Shown here: positions 44,439-53,367 of the stretch, piece by piece
Layout of the letters: each line of letters begins with the position of its first letter
Position numbering within the stretch: the first letter of the stretch is position 1
Assembly (NCBI RefSeq): GCF_011927795.1
Contig: NZ_JAATJJ010000001.1
Coordinates: 1,799,062 to 1,863,061 of the forward strand
DNA length: 64,000 nucleotides
Direction: 5' to 3'
Origin: Saonia flava
Lineage (GTDB): Bacteria; Bacteroidota; Bacteroidia; Flavobacteriales; Flavobacteriaceae
Notes under the pieces: model-generated
Seen by the model: only the letters and a program-made list of their open reading frames with translations
Databases searched by the model: none
What the model was told of the DNA's origin: nothing
Made by a program: the position numbers and the translations under genes

Positions 44439-45539
44439 TTATGCTTCCACACTTTCCCATTGGAAAGCTTCGATAATCTCCTTATAAACCACTTTTCCCT
44501 CTACAATGTTCAATCCCTTTTCTAAAGATGCATCCTTTTCACACGCATCTTTCCATCCAAGATTGGCCAACTTTACCACATAAGGCAAAGTAACGTTGGT
44601 TAAAGCTACAGTAGAAGTGTATGGTACCGCACCTGGCATATTCGCAACGCAGTAGTGAACCACATCATCAATGATATACGTTGGGTTTTCGTGCGTAGTA
44701 GGTCTTGTTGTTTCTACACAACCCCCTTGATCTACGGCAACATCAACGATTACCGTACCAGGATGCATGTCTTTTAGCATGTCCTTGGTAATTAAATTAG
44801 GTGCTTTTGCCCCTTTCAATAAAACTCCTCCGATTATAAGATCATGATTTTTTATATGCTTTCTTATATTAAATTCATTGGAGAACTCGGTAACCACATG
44901 GGGAGGCATTACATCGTTCACATAACGCAAACGCTTCATATTTACATCTAGAATGGTTACATGGGCACCTAGACCTGCTGCCATTTTTGCAGCCTGGATA
45001 CCTACAACTCCTGCTCCAAGCACCAAAACCCTTCCCGGAGGCACTCCTGGAACTCCTCCAAGCAGAACACCTCTACCTTTGACCGGTTTCTCCAAATATT
45101 TTGCCCCTTGCTGAATGGCCATTCTCCCCGCCACTTCAGACATTGGTGTTAAAAGAGGTAAAGTTCCCTCATCATCCTCTACAGTTTCATAAGCTATACA
45201 AATAGCCTTGCTCTCTACCATGGCCATGGTTAATCGCTCACTGGAAGCAAAATGAAAATAGGTGAAAACTATTTGCCCTTTTTTAATAAGCTCATATTCC
45301 TCCCTAATGGGTTCCTTTACCTTTACAATCATATCACTAATGGCATAAACTTGTCCAATAGTATCCAAAATAATAGCTCCCGCCTGCTGGTAATCCTCAT
45401 TAAAAAAACCGCTGCCATCACCAGCTCCTGACTGCACATATACAGTGTGGTTGTTTTTAACCAGTTCAAAAACCCCAGCAGGTGTCATCCCCACTCGGCT
45501 TTCATTGTTCTTAATTTCCTTTGGAACACCAATAACCAT
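44439..45539 (-). CDS. ald: Alanine dehydrogenase
   Basis: 366 residues from the ATG at 45539, where the family begins [17 protein letters not shown]; an upstream in-frame start would add only nine unrelated residues. Motifs include [15 protein letters not shown] (substrate Lys/His region), [18 protein letters not shown], the NAD-binding [22 protein letters not shown] and the C-terminal [18 protein letters not shown]. It interconverts L-alanine and pyruvate + ammonia with NAD. In flavobacteria it feeds alanine into central metabolism. Single gene with its own terminator. Confidence 0.94.
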   Translation of the reverse strand: MVIGVPKEIKNNESRVGMTPAGVFELVKNNHTVYVQSGAGDGSGFFNEDYQQAGAIILDTIGQVYAISDMIVKVKEPIREEYELIKKGQIVFTYFHFASSERLTMAMVESKAICIAYETVEDDEGTLPLLTPMSEVAGRMAIQQGAKYLEKPVKGRGVLLGGVPGVPPGRVLVLGAGVVGIQAAKMAAGLGAHVTILDVNMKRLRYVNDVMPPHVVTEFSNEFNIRKHIKNHDLIIGGVLLKGAKAPNLITKDMLKDMHPGTVIVDVAVDQGGCVETTRPTTHENPTYIIDDVVHYCVANMPGAVPYTSTVALTNVTLPYVVKLANLGWKDACEKDASLEKGLNIVEGKVVYKEIIEAFQWESVEA

Positions 45540-45670
45540 TTTGTATCGTTTAGAATTACACGGCAAAATTGTTACATTAAATTAAAAGAGCGAAATAAAA
45601 TCGATAAAAAAGAGGGGGTATGCGGTTATAATTACAAAATAAATATAATTTACCCCTATAAATTTTGGGG

Positions 45671-45925
45671 TTATCTATGTTTTAACTTTAAAATAATCAC
45701 AATGAAAGCCAAAACACCTGTTATGCCATTTGCCAACATAATGGACAAACTTTCTTGATATACACCATAGATAAACCATAAAATAAGTCCCATAAGAAAA
45801 ACAAGATACATAGTAAGGGATATGTCCTTGGTAGATTTGTGTTTCCAAGCCTTGTACACTTGTGGTACAAAGGCCGAGGTGGTCAAAGCCGCCGCTACCA
45901 ATCCTAAAATTTCAATGTTTTGCAT
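45671..45925 (-). CDS. SemiSWEET sugar transporter
   Basis: 84 residues: a single three-helix PQ-loop unit, with the Pro-Gln pair in FVPQVYKAW (about 20-28), KSTKDISLTMYL before the second helix and a third helix with GITGVLAF. SemiSWEETs dimerise to form a sugar facilitator in the inner membrane. It stands alone between ald and leuS; no sugar catabolic genes are near. Confidence 0.9.
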   Translation of the reverse strand: MQNIEILGLVAAALTTSAFVPQVYKAWKHKSTKDISLTMYLVFLMGLILWFIYGVYQESLSIMLANGITGVLAFIVIILKLKHR

Positions 45926-46018
45926 TTAATTTAATGAAATTACCCGTTTGAACACTATCTAAAATAGGTTAAGACTACCTGTTAAGTAGTTTTATTCACA
46001 TAAACAAACAAGGCATAT

Positions 46019-48919
46019 TTAGCCAACAATGTTTACAATCTTTCCAGGAACCACGATTACCTTTTTTGGTGCTCTACCCTGTAATTGTGCTTGGGTTTTC
46101 TCATGCGCCATTACCGCAGCCTCTATATCGTCTTTGGACATATCCAATGGAAGCTCTAGCTTAAAGCGCATTTTTCCATTAAAGGAAATAGGATACTCCT
46201 TACTGCTCTCCACCAAATACTTTTCCTCAAATTTTGGGAAGGGAGCCGTAGCAATAGATTCTGTATGGCCTAATATATTCCACAATTCCTCAGCAATATG
46301 TGGTGCATAGGGCGATACCAAAATGGCCAAAGGCTCTAAAATTGTTTTGCTGGTACATTTTTGAGACGAAAGCTCATTGACACAGATCATAAAAGTGGAC
46401 ACCGAGGTGTTAAAAGAGAAATTCTCTATATCCTCCTCCACTTTTTTAATGGTCTTGTGCAACGTCTTTAAGTTGTCCTTTGTGGGCTCTACATCTTCGA
46501 ATTTTGCACCATCATTATCAAAATACAAACGCCATAATTTTTTAAGGAAACTATGAACCCCAGTAATCCCAGCGGTGTTCCATGGCTTGGATTGCTCCAA
46601 AGGCCCCAAGAACATCTCATACAAACGCAAGGAATCTGCTCCATACTCCTCACAAATGGCATCTGGATTTACCACATTGTATTTTGATTTGGACATTTTT
46701 TCTACCTCACGAAGTACTTTTACAGGTCCATTATGGGGTAAAAACTTTGCATGCAAAAATTCCAATTGCCATTTTCTAAATTCATTTATATCCAATTCAT
46801 CTGATGTATTAACTAAACTAACATCAACATGAATTTTATCGAATGAAAGATTTTCTTTTGAAACACCAGACAATTCCTGTATTTGCTCAAAAATATTATT
46901 GCTAGCTTCCTCATTTAAATAATCCTCAACTAATTCCTTTGAGACAAAAACATCAGGTCTTTGAGTAATTCGATAAAGAAGTGCACTTGTTCCAGTAATC
47001 ATCCCCTGATTGATTAATTTTTTAGCAAACTCGTCTTTAGACACCAAGCCTTTATCAAACATAAACTTTTGCCAAAAACGGGAATACAGCAAATGGCCTG
47101 TGGCATGCTCGCTACCGCCAATGTACAAGTCCACATCTTGCCAATAGTTAATGGCTTCTTGGGAGAATATTTCTTCCTCGTTATGCGGGTCCATGTATCT
47201 ATTAAAATACTGGGAACTCCCTGCCCAACCTGGCATGGTGTTAAGTTCCAAGGGCCACACTGTGGCATTATTTATCTCACTGTTACTCACAACATTATTA
47301 GTAACCGTATTCCAAGCCCAGTGGGTGGCATTTCCCAAAGGAGGTTCGCCGGTCTCCGTAGGAAGATATTTTTCAACCTCGGGCAATTCAATAGGCAAAT
47401 GTTCTTTTGCAATCATTTGCGGCATTCCATCCACATAATACACTGGGAAAGGTTCTCCCCAATAACGCTGACGACTAAAAACAGCATCTCGCAATCGGTA
47501 ATTTATCTTTCCTTTTCCCTGCCCTATTTCTTCCAAGGCATCAATAATTTTCCGGGTAGCTTCTTTATAGCTCAATCCATTTAAAAAGTCAGAATTGGCA
47601 ATAATGGTTTTTTCCTTATCAGCAAAAGCTTCCTCAGAAATATCAACTCCCTCAAAAATATTTGGGATATCAATCTTAAAATGTTTTGCAAAATCATAAT
47701 CGCGCTGGTCACCACAGGGAACGGACATTACAGCACCAGTTCCATAGCCTGCCAATACATAATCCCCAATCCAAATAGGAATAGGCTCTTTCGTAAAAGG
47801 GTGCTCTGCAAAAGCGCCTGTAAAAGCGCCAGAAATGGTCTTTACGTCCGCCATACGGTCTCTTTCCGAACGTTTTGCTGTGGCTTCTATATAGGCATCC
47901 ACTTCAGCTTTTTGTTCTGGAGTGGTTATTTTGGATACCAAATCATGCTCAGGAGCCAAAGTCATAAAAGAAACTCCAAAAATAGTATCTGGACGAGTGG
48001 TAAAAACTTCTATTTTATAAGATTTCTCGTTATCGCTCGAAATGACATTGAAACCAACTGAAGCTCCTTCCGAACGGCCAATCCAATTGGTTTGGGAATC
48101 TTTAAGAGGTTGTGGCCAGTCCAGGCCTTTAAGGCCATCTAAAAGTCGTTGTGCATAGGCGGTAATCCGCATGCTCCATTGTGTCATTTTTTTACGAACT
48201 ACAGGATGTCCACCGCGTTCTGAAACTCCATTTACAATTTCATCGTTTGCTAAAACTGTCCCCAATGCCGGACACCAGTTTACTTCAGTTTCCGCTAGAT
48301 AAGTCAGCCTATATTTTAGTAATATTTCCTGCTTTTGTTTGCTGGTATAATTTTCCCAATCATCAGAAGAAAAGATAACTATATCCTCATCGCACAAGGC
48401 ATTCACATTTTTATTTCCCTCTTTTTCAAAAATGGAAATTAGGCTTTCAATATCTTCTGCTTTATCAGTCCCTTTATTATACCAAGAATTGAACAATTGG
48501 GTAAAAACCCACTGTGTCCATTTATAATATTTGGGGTCAGATGTTCTCACCTCTCGACTCCAATCAAAAGAAAAACCCAACTGGTCCAATTGCCTTCTAT
48601 AGGTCTTTATATTTTCTTCGGTAGTAATTGCCGGGTGCTGTCCTGTCTGTATGGCATATTGTTCAGCAGGCAGACCAAAACTATCGTACCCCTGCGGATG
48701 CAATACATTAAACCCTTTGTGTCTTTTATAGCGAGCATAGATATCGCTGGCAATATATCCTAAGGGATGCCCTACATGCAAACCTGCACCCGATGGGTAA
48801 GGAAACATATCCAACGCATAGAATTTTGGTTTTGCGGACTTGTTTTCTGCTTTAAAAGTTTGATTATCGGCCCAATATTTTTGCCACTTGGCTTCAATTT
48901 CTTGGAAATTGTAGTTCAT
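46019..48919 (-). CDS. leuS: Leucyl-tRNA synthetase
   Basis: 966 residues, about 100 more than E. coli LeuRS. Class I motifs: PSGAGLHVGHPLGY (about 42-55; the HIGH equivalent HVGH) and KMSKSKYNVVNP (about 739-750). The CP1 editing domain is present, with TTRPDTIFG and GYGTGAVMSVP. Two acidic insertions account for the extra length: about 148-185 (EDIESLISIFEKEGN and following) and about 665-715 (ELVEDYLNEEASNNI and following), both typical of Bacteroidota. The C-terminal tRNA-binding domain is complete. ATG start; single gene. Confidence 0.96.
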   Translation of the reverse strand: MNYNFQEIEAKWQKYWADNQTFKAENKSAKPKFYALDMFPYPSGAGLHVGHPLGYIASDIYARYKRHKGFNVLHPQGYDSFGLPAEQYAIQTGQHPAITTEENIKTYRRQLDQLGFSFDWSREVRTSDPKYYKWTQWVFTQLFNSWYNKGTDKAEDIESLISIFEKEGNKNVNALCDEDIVIFSSDDWENYTSKQKQEILLKYRLTYLAETEVNWCPALGTVLANDEIVNGVSERGGHPVVRKKMTQWSMRITAYAQRLLDGLKGLDWPQPLKDSQTNWIGRSEGASVGFNVISSDNEKSYKIEVFTTRPDTIFGVSFMTLAPEHDLVSKITTPEQKAEVDAYIEATAKRSERDRMADVKTISGAFTGAFAEHPFTKEPIPIWIGDYVLAGYGTGAVMSVPCGDQRDYDFAKHFKIDIPNIFEGVDISEEAFADKEKTIIANSDFLNGLSYKEATRKIIDALEEIGQGKGKINYRLRDAVFSRQRYWGEPFPVYYVDGMPQMIAKEHLPIELPEVEKYLPTETGEPPLGNATHWAWNTVTNNVVSNSEINNATVWPLELNTMPGWAGSSQYFNRYMDPHNEEEIFSQEAINYWQDVDLYIGGSEHATGHLLYSRFWQKFMFDKGLVSKDEFAKKLINQGMITGTSALLYRITQRPDVFVSKELVEDYLNEEASNNIFEQIQELSGVSKENLSFDKIHVDVSLVNTSDELDINEFRKWQLEFLHAKFLPHNGPVKVLREVEKMSKSKYNVVNPDAICEEYGADSLRLYEMFLGPLEQSKPWNTAGITGVHSFLKKLWRLYFDNDGAKFEDVEPTKDNLKTLHKTIKKVEEDIENFSFNTSVSTFMICVNELSSQKCTSKTILEPLAILVSPYAPHIAEELWNILGHTESIATAPFPKFEEKYLVESSKEYPISFNGKMRFKLELPLDMSKDDIEAAVMAHEKTQAQLQGRAPKKVIVVPGKIVNIVG

Positions 48920-48941
48920 CTTATGTATTTCTTCTAGTCCG

Positions 48942-48949
48942 CAAAAATA
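48942..48949 (-). promoter_or_regulatory. Candidate -7 element of leuS
   Basis: On the minus strand TATTTTTG matches TAnnTTTG, 22 bp before the leuS ATG. No -33 TTTG is seen and no leader hairpin or T-box features are present. Confidence 0.38.
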
Positions 48950-49052
48950 AGTTTAATCCATGAAAGGGGAAAGCCATTGTTCTTTATAGAATCTACAAAA
49001 ATCAAAGCAATAATTGGTATCTTCACTTTATAAACACTTTATTTATTCTTTT

Positions 49053-50198
49053 ATGCTCTTTTCTAAAATCAATTTCTATTTTACTATACTGCTTAGTTTT
49101 GTTTGCTTTTCATCCTTTGGACAAATGGAAACTTCAAGAGATTGGACCTCATTTGTTCAATCTCTTGAAGTTTCTACCGATAGACCTATTAAATTTAGAG
49201 TAACTGCTTCTGCCAAAACGGAAGTTGAAAATGAAAGTGGTTGGTCTGGAATTTGGGTAAGAGTAGATACAAAAAACGGAGAATCCGGTTTTTTTGACAA
49301 TATGAGTGATAGACCCATTATCACTGATAAGTGGGATACATATATAATAGAAGGTGAAATAAATGAAAATTCTAAAGTTCTAAATTTTGGAGGCCTATGC
49401 ATTAATAACGGCAAATTCTTTTTCGACAATTTTGAGGTTTCTACAGAAAACTCAAATGGTGAATTTGAAAAGTTGGAAATAAAAAATGCAAGTTTTGAAG
49501 AAAAATTATCCAACAATGAAGGTTTTTCCTGGGTAGAGGGAATTACAATTTCTGAACCTGTTAGAATTAAAGAATATAGCCTGTCCCTTAATAATGAAGA
49601 CAAAGTTGATGGAAAATATTCACTATTGATAGAAGGCAACGGTGTTATTAGGGACACTACAGGTATCATTGGGCCTATAGAGGGGTTTTCTCCACAAATG
49701 GGAACATTGGTTACAATGCTCAACAATCTAAGCGCCAGGGTTGAAAGAATTGTCACAAATCTTGACCAAAATGAGCTAGATTATTTAATGGACGAAAAAG
49801 CAAATTCAATAGGTGCCTTGGTCATGCACTTAATAGCTACAGAAGTATACTACCAATCTTATTCTTTTGGAAAAGATGTTAGTTATAAAGATGAAACCAT
49901 TAACTGGGATGCCGGTATGAATCTAGGTGAAGAAGGAAGAAAAAACATTAAAGGATATAGTACTCAATTTTATTTTGATTTATGGAAAAAGGTTAGGGCA
50001 AAAACTGTTGAAGAGCTTAAAAAAAGAGACGATGGGTGGCTGGCCCATGTACCCCCCGGATCGGATGTCAACAATTATTTCTATTGGTTCCATGTCATGG
50101 AACATCAATCCAGTCACCTAGGCCAAATTTTACTAATGCGAAAAAGAATCCCAGAATTCCCAAAAGAACCAGAAATTAAAGTAGGAGTAAAAGACTAG
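49053..50198 (+). CDS. Secreted DinB-family protein with N-terminal jelly-roll-like domain
   Basis: 381 residues from the ATG at 49053, which gives the signal peptide ending SFVCFSSFGQ; an earlier in-frame start (49014) would lengthen the n-region by 13. Residues about 30-190 form a beta-sandwich-like domain (ESGWSGIWVRVDTKNG, WDTYIIEGEI, FFFDNFEV) like those preceding S41 peptidases and erythromycin-esterase-like enzymes in flavobacteria. Residues about 215-375 are a DinB four-helix bundle, with the metal His set in GALVMHLIATEVYYQ and WFHVMEHQSSHLGQ. DinB proteins are usually cytosolic thiol transferases, so a secreted form is unusual. No operon partner. Confidence 0.8.
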   Translation: MLFSKINFYFTILLSFVCFSSFGQMETSRDWTSFVQSLEVSTDRPIKFRVTASAKTEVENESGWSGIWVRVDTKNGESGFFDNMSDRPIITDKWDTYIIEGEINENSKVLNFGGLCINNGKFFFDNFEVSTENSNGEFEKLEIKNASFEEKLSNNEGFSWVEGITISEPVRIKEYSLSLNNEDKVDGKYSLLIEGNGVIRDTTGIIGPIEGFSPQMGTLVTMLNNLSARVERIVTNLDQNELDYLMDEKANSIGALVMHLIATEVYYQSYSFGKDVSYKDETINWDAGMNLGEEGRKNIKGYSTQFYFDLWKKVRAKTVEELKKRDDGWLAHVPPGSDVNNYFYWFHVMEHQSSHLGQILLMRKRIPEFPKEPEIKVGVKD

Positions 50199-50241
50199 AT
50201 TTGTTTGTTTACAGACTGGTATTCCTCTTATTTATTCTTTT

Positions 50242-50249
50242 TAACTTTG
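50242..50249 (+). promoter_or_regulatory. Candidate -7 element of the ftsX operon
   Basis: TAACTTTG matches TAnnTTTG, 17 bp before the ftsX ATG. TTTG copies at 50200-50207 are too far upstream for a standard -33. Confidence 0.4.
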
Positions 50250-50266
50250 ATCACTGATTATTTCTT

Positions 50267-51145
50267 ATGAGCAAATCGTTTGAACGTTACCAAAAACGAA
50301 AGTTAATCTCCTCCTACTTCTCCGTAGTGTTGAGTATTGCTTTAGTGCTTTTTTTACTGGGTGTTCTTGGTCTTTTGGTATTAAACACCAAAAAAATGGC
50401 GGACCATTTTAAGGAACAGATAACCATATCTGTCTTTTTAAAGGACAATGCAAAAGAAGTAGAAGTGGACCAACTCCAAAAAAGCTTGGCCATGGCAGAT
50501 TATACTAAAACTGCCACCTACGTATCTAAAGAAGATGCGGCTGAAAAGCATAGCGAGGAAATTGGAGAGAATTTTTTAGATTTTTTAGGTTATAATCCCT
50601 TAAAAAATTCCATTGATATAAACCTTAATGCAGATTTTGTTTCTCCAGAACAAATAGAGGAAATTGCCGCTGACCTATCTTCCAAGGCTTATGTGGACGA
50701 GGTAAGTTATGACAAACCTCTTATTGCCTTATTGACTGACAATGTAAAAAGAATTGGGTTTTGGATTTTGGTCGCCAGTGCCATTTTTACTTTTATTGCC
50801 GTTTTATTAATAAACAGTTCTATTCGATTGTCCATTTATTCCAAACGATTTATTATAAAGACCATGCAAATGGTGGGTGCCACCAAAACCTTTATTCGTC
50901 GCCCTTTTATATGGAACAATATTAAATTGGGCATGTTGGGCGCATTTTTGGCCCTTTTAGGTTTGGCAATCGTACTAGTTTACATTGATAAAAATTTCCC
51001 GGAGCTTAATCTGTTCCAAGATCTTACAACTTTAACGATTCTTTTTGTTGGGGTTTTTGTTTTAGGGCTTTTGATTTCTTTAATTAGCACCTATTTTGCC
51101 ACACAACGTTTCCTTAATTTAAGGACTGATGATCTTTATTACTAA
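50267..51145 (+). CDS. ftsX: FtsX-like cell-division membrane protein
   Basis: 292 residues: a cytosolic basic N-terminus, helix 1 (about 18-42), the periplasmic ECD (about 45-160) with FKEQITISVFLKDNA and VSKEDAAEKHSEEIGENF, then three helices (about 165-190, 220-245, 260-282) of the FtsX permease fold. FtsX pairs with the ATPase FtsE to activate peptidoglycan hydrolases at division; ftsE is not in the window. The downstream DUF3098, UppP and TruB genes on the same strand are the usual Bacteroidota order. Confidence 0.9.
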   Translation: MSKSFERYQKRKLISSYFSVVLSIALVLFLLGVLGLLVLNTKKMADHFKEQITISVFLKDNAKEVEVDQLQKSLAMADYTKTATYVSKEDAAEKHSEEIGENFLDFLGYNPLKNSIDINLNADFVSPEQIEEIAADLSSKAYVDEVSYDKPLIALLTDNVKRIGFWILVASAIFTFIAVLLINSSIRLSIYSKRFIIKTMQMVGATKTFIRRPFIWNNIKLGMLGAFLALLGLAIVLVYIDKNFPELNLFQDLTTLTILFVGVFVLGLLISLISTYFATQRFLNLRTDDLYY

Positions 51146-51150
51146 ATTTG
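51143..51150 (+). promoter_or_regulatory. Possible internal -7 element before the DUF3098 gene
   Basis: TAAATTTG begins at the ftsX stop codon and is followed by four bases and the ATG at 51155, the same spacing as at 33861 and 42611. It could drive DUF3098-uppP-truB separately, or be chance. Confidence 0.3.
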
Positions 51151-51154
51151 TAGC

Positions 51155-51418
51155 ATGAGTAAAAAGAATAAAAACATTCAAGAGCCTAAATCTGAGTTTA
51201 TTTTCCAAAAAAAGAACTATACTTTCATGTTTATAGGCATAGCCTTTATTGCACTTGGATTTATTTTGATGAGTGGCGGCGGAAGTGATGACCCAAATGT
51301 GTTCAATCCGGATATTTATAGTTTTAGAAGAATTAGATTGGCACCTACCTTAGTATTGATAGGTTTGGGAATAGAAGTATATGCCATTTTGTTGAATCCG
51401 CACAAGAAGAAAAAATAA
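51155..51418 (+). CDS. DUF3098 membrane protein
   Basis: 87 residues: a cytosolic Lys-rich start, FIFQKKNYTFMFIGIAFIALGF (helix 1), a short loop with MSGGGSDDPNVFNPDIYSF and a second helix (about 60-80), ending in a basic tail. This is the conserved Bacteroidota DUF3098, found between FtsX and UppP. Function unknown; the setting suggests envelope or division. The stop is immediately followed by the UppP start. Confidence 0.88.
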   Translation: MSKKNKNIQEPKSEFIFQKKNYTFMFIGIAFIALGFILMSGGGSDDPNVFNPDIYSFRRIRLAPTLVLIGLGIEVYAILLNPHKKKK

Positions 51419-52213
51419 TTGGACATTATAGACGCCATCATCCTTGGAATTATACAAGGACTGACCGAATTTTTACCCGTATCATCCAGTGGACATTTAG
51501 AATTGGGAAAAGCCATTTTAGGCGATAGTTCTGTTCCCGAAGAAAGCCTCCTTTTTACAGTAGTTTTACATTTTGCTACAGCACTGAGCACTTTGGTGGT
51601 CTTTAGAAAGGACGTTTGGGAAATTATCCGTGGGCTTTTTCAATTTAAGTGGAACGAAGAAATGCAGTTTTCCATGAAAATTATTATTTCCATGATTCCC
51701 GCCGTGTTAATTGGTCTTTTTTTTGAGGAACAATTAGAAGCGTTTTTTGGAGGTGATATTAGGTTTGTGGGCTTCATGCTAATCATTACCGCTGTACTTT
51801 TGTACTTTGCGGACAAGGCCAAGGACACCAATAAAAAAGTAAGTTTTAAGAATGCCTTTCTAATAGGCATTTCGCAGGCCATTGCCATGCTGCCCGGTAT
51901 TTCCCGAAGTGGGGCAACCATTTCCACATCGGTTTTATTGGGTGTGGATAAAACCAAAGCAGCCCGATTTTCATTTTTAATGGTGGTCCCTTTGATTTTT
52001 GGAAAAATTGCGAAGGATATTTTCAGTGGCGATCTTACTATGGAAAGTGGACAATCCGTCGCCATGGGTGCAGGTTTTGTCGCCGCTTTTATTGCAGGAT
52101 TGGTTGCATGCACATGGATGATCCAATTGGTAAAGAAAAGTAAACTTTCTTACTTTGCCATTTACTGTTTGGTAGTTGGTTTAATTGCCATTGGATACAG
52201 CTATTTTGGTTAG
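51419..52213 (+). CDS. uppP: Undecaprenyl-diphosphate phosphatase (BacA type), TTG start
   Basis: 264 residues and about eight membrane helices. Diagnostic motifs are the E-rich EFLPVSSSGHLELGKAIL (about 17-34) and PGISRSGATISTSVLLG (about 160-176). It recycles the lipid carrier by removing a phosphate from undecaprenyl pyrophosphate. No ATG or GTG precedes the conserved N-terminus: the TTG at 51419 directly follows the DUF3098 stop (TAATTG), so translation is probably coupled. It lies between division and tRNA-modification genes in a conserved Bacteroidota order. Confidence 0.92.
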   Translation: MDIIDAIILGIIQGLTEFLPVSSSGHLELGKAILGDSSVPEESLLFTVVLHFATALSTLVVFRKDVWEIIRGLFQFKWNEEMQFSMKIIISMIPAVLIGLFFEEQLEAFFGGDIRFVGFMLIITAVLLYFADKAKDTNKKVSFKNAFLIGISQAIAMLPGISRSGATISTSVLLGVDKTKAARFSFLMVVPLIFGKIAKDIFSGDLTMESGQSVAMGAGFVAAFIAGLVACTWMIQLVKKSKLSYFAIYCLVVGLIAIGYSYFG

Positions 52214-52246
52214 TTCTATATTCTAGTTCAACAACCAGTATTTCAT

Positions 52247-52582
52247 ATGAATTACAACAATAAAAAATTTAGAGCGCTAAAAACATCCGAAAACGCAGAG
52301 GTGTCGGCCGAAACCATTTTTCAATATAAACAAGAGGGTGCTATTGTGACTTCAGAATATAGTGGTGGACAAATTGTTAAAGGACATCTTATTGGTTTGG
52401 TGAATGACAATGGAGTTATTGATATACGATATCATCAAATAAATACTAACGGTGAATTAATGACAGGGAAATGTATTTCCACACCAGAAATTGGCAATGA
52501 CGGCAAAATTAGGTTGCATGAAAAATGGCAGTGGACTTCTGGTGATAAATCCAAGGGAGAATCAACCTTAATTGAACTATAA
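52247..52582 (+). CDS. Small beta-rich protein (family often mislabelled N-acetylglutamate synthase)
   Basis: 111 residues, no signal peptide. The sequence is a run of short beta strands: FQYKQEGAIVTSEYSGGQIVKGHLIGLV, GVIDIRYHQINTNG, GKCISTPEIG, GKIRLHEKWQWTSGDKSKGES. Similar proteins in Bacteroidota carry the label N-acetylglutamate synthase, but nothing here resembles a GNAT acetyltransferase and I do not accept that name. Its C-terminal codons run close to, or overlap, the start of truB (11 bp if the first TTG is used). Confidence 0.75.
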   Translation: MNYNNKKFRALKTSENAEVSAETIFQYKQEGAIVTSEYSGGQIVKGHLIGLVNDNGVIDIRYHQINTNGELMTGKCISTPEIGNDGKIRLHEKWQWTSGDKSKGESTLIEL

Positions 52583-52592
52583 AACACCTTAC

Positions 52593-53303
52593 TTGAAAAC
52601 TAAAGAAGAATACTTAACAGGGCAAATAGTACTTATAGACAAACCCTTGGGCTGGACTTCTTTTCAAGTGGTGAATAAAGTTCGATGGATAATTCGCCAA
52701 AAGTATGACCTTAAAAAAATAAAAGTTGGCCACGCCGGCACATTGGATCCATTGGCCACTGGGTTACTGATTTTATGTACTGGGAAATTCACTAAAAAAA
52801 TTCCAGAACTACAAGGACAGACAAAAGAGTATACAGGAACCATTACACTTGGTGCCACAACCCCTTCTTATGATCTGGAAACGGAAATTGATCAAAAATT
52901 TCCTGTAGAACATATTACCCCTGAGCTCATTCTTAAAACTACAGAAAAATTTGTTGGAGAAATCGAACAAGTACCCCCAGTTTTTTCCGCCCTAAAAAAA
53001 GATGGAAAACGATTGTATGAATATGCTAGAGCAGGAGAAGAAGTAACAATAAAATCTAGAATTATTGAGGTTTCTGAGTTCGAAATCACCAAAATTGAAC
53101 TTCCTAAAATAACATTTAGAGTGGTTTGTAGCAAGGGAACCTACATACGCTCATTGGCTCACGATTTTGGAAAGGCATTGGGCTCTGGAGGACATCTATC
53201 CGAGTTGAGAAGAACCAAAATAGGGGATTTTAACGTAAATAAAGGGCTAACACCTGAAGGTTTTGAAAAAACACTGCTGATGGGAGAGTCATCAGAAAAG
53301 TAA
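52593..53303 (+). CDS. truB: tRNA pseudouridine-55 synthase, TTG start
   Basis: About 236 residues. The catalytic Asp is in KVGHAGTLDPLATGLL; other TruB signatures are LIDKPLGWTSFQVVNKVRW near the N-terminus, TKEYTGTITLG, EQVPPVFSALKKDGKRLYEYAR and the C-terminal CSKGTYIRSLAHDFG. It makes pseudouridine at U55 in the T-loop. No ATG is available. I prefer the TTG at 52593, which gives (fMet)KTKEEYLTGQ as in relatives; a TTG at 52572, inside the previous gene, would add seven residues. Second TTG start in this operon. Confidence 0.9.
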   Translation: MKTKEEYLTGQIVLIDKPLGWTSFQVVNKVRWIIRQKYDLKKIKVGHAGTLDPLATGLLILCTGKFTKKIPELQGQTKEYTGTITLGATTPSYDLETEIDQKFPVEHITPELILKTTEKFVGEIEQVPPVFSALKKDGKRLYEYARAGEEVTIKSRIIEVSEFEITKIELPKITFRVVCSKGTYIRSLAHDFGKALGSGGHLSELRRTKIGDFNVNKGLTPEGFEKTLLMGESSEK

Positions 53304-53367
53304 TTTTTCTTTTTCTTTTAGGACTTTTTTAAAATATTTTTTAGAAAAAACGGTTATAATAGCACTT

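Noticed and set aside
44439-45566. Alanine dehydrogenase start at 45566
   Set aside because: The extra nine residues do not match the family; the ATG at 45539 gives the canonical N-terminus.
47069-47584. Long open frame antisense to leuS
   Set aside because: Shadow of the leuS coding strand; no family features.
48920-49052. T-box or other tRNA-sensing leader before leuS (and before tyrS)
   Set aside because: Leaders are too short and show no T-box sequence or terminator/antiterminator pair.
49157-49756. Long open frame antisense to the DinB gene
   Set aside because: It encodes low-complexity Ser/Leu-rich sequence with no motif; the plus-strand gene has signal peptide and DinB residues.
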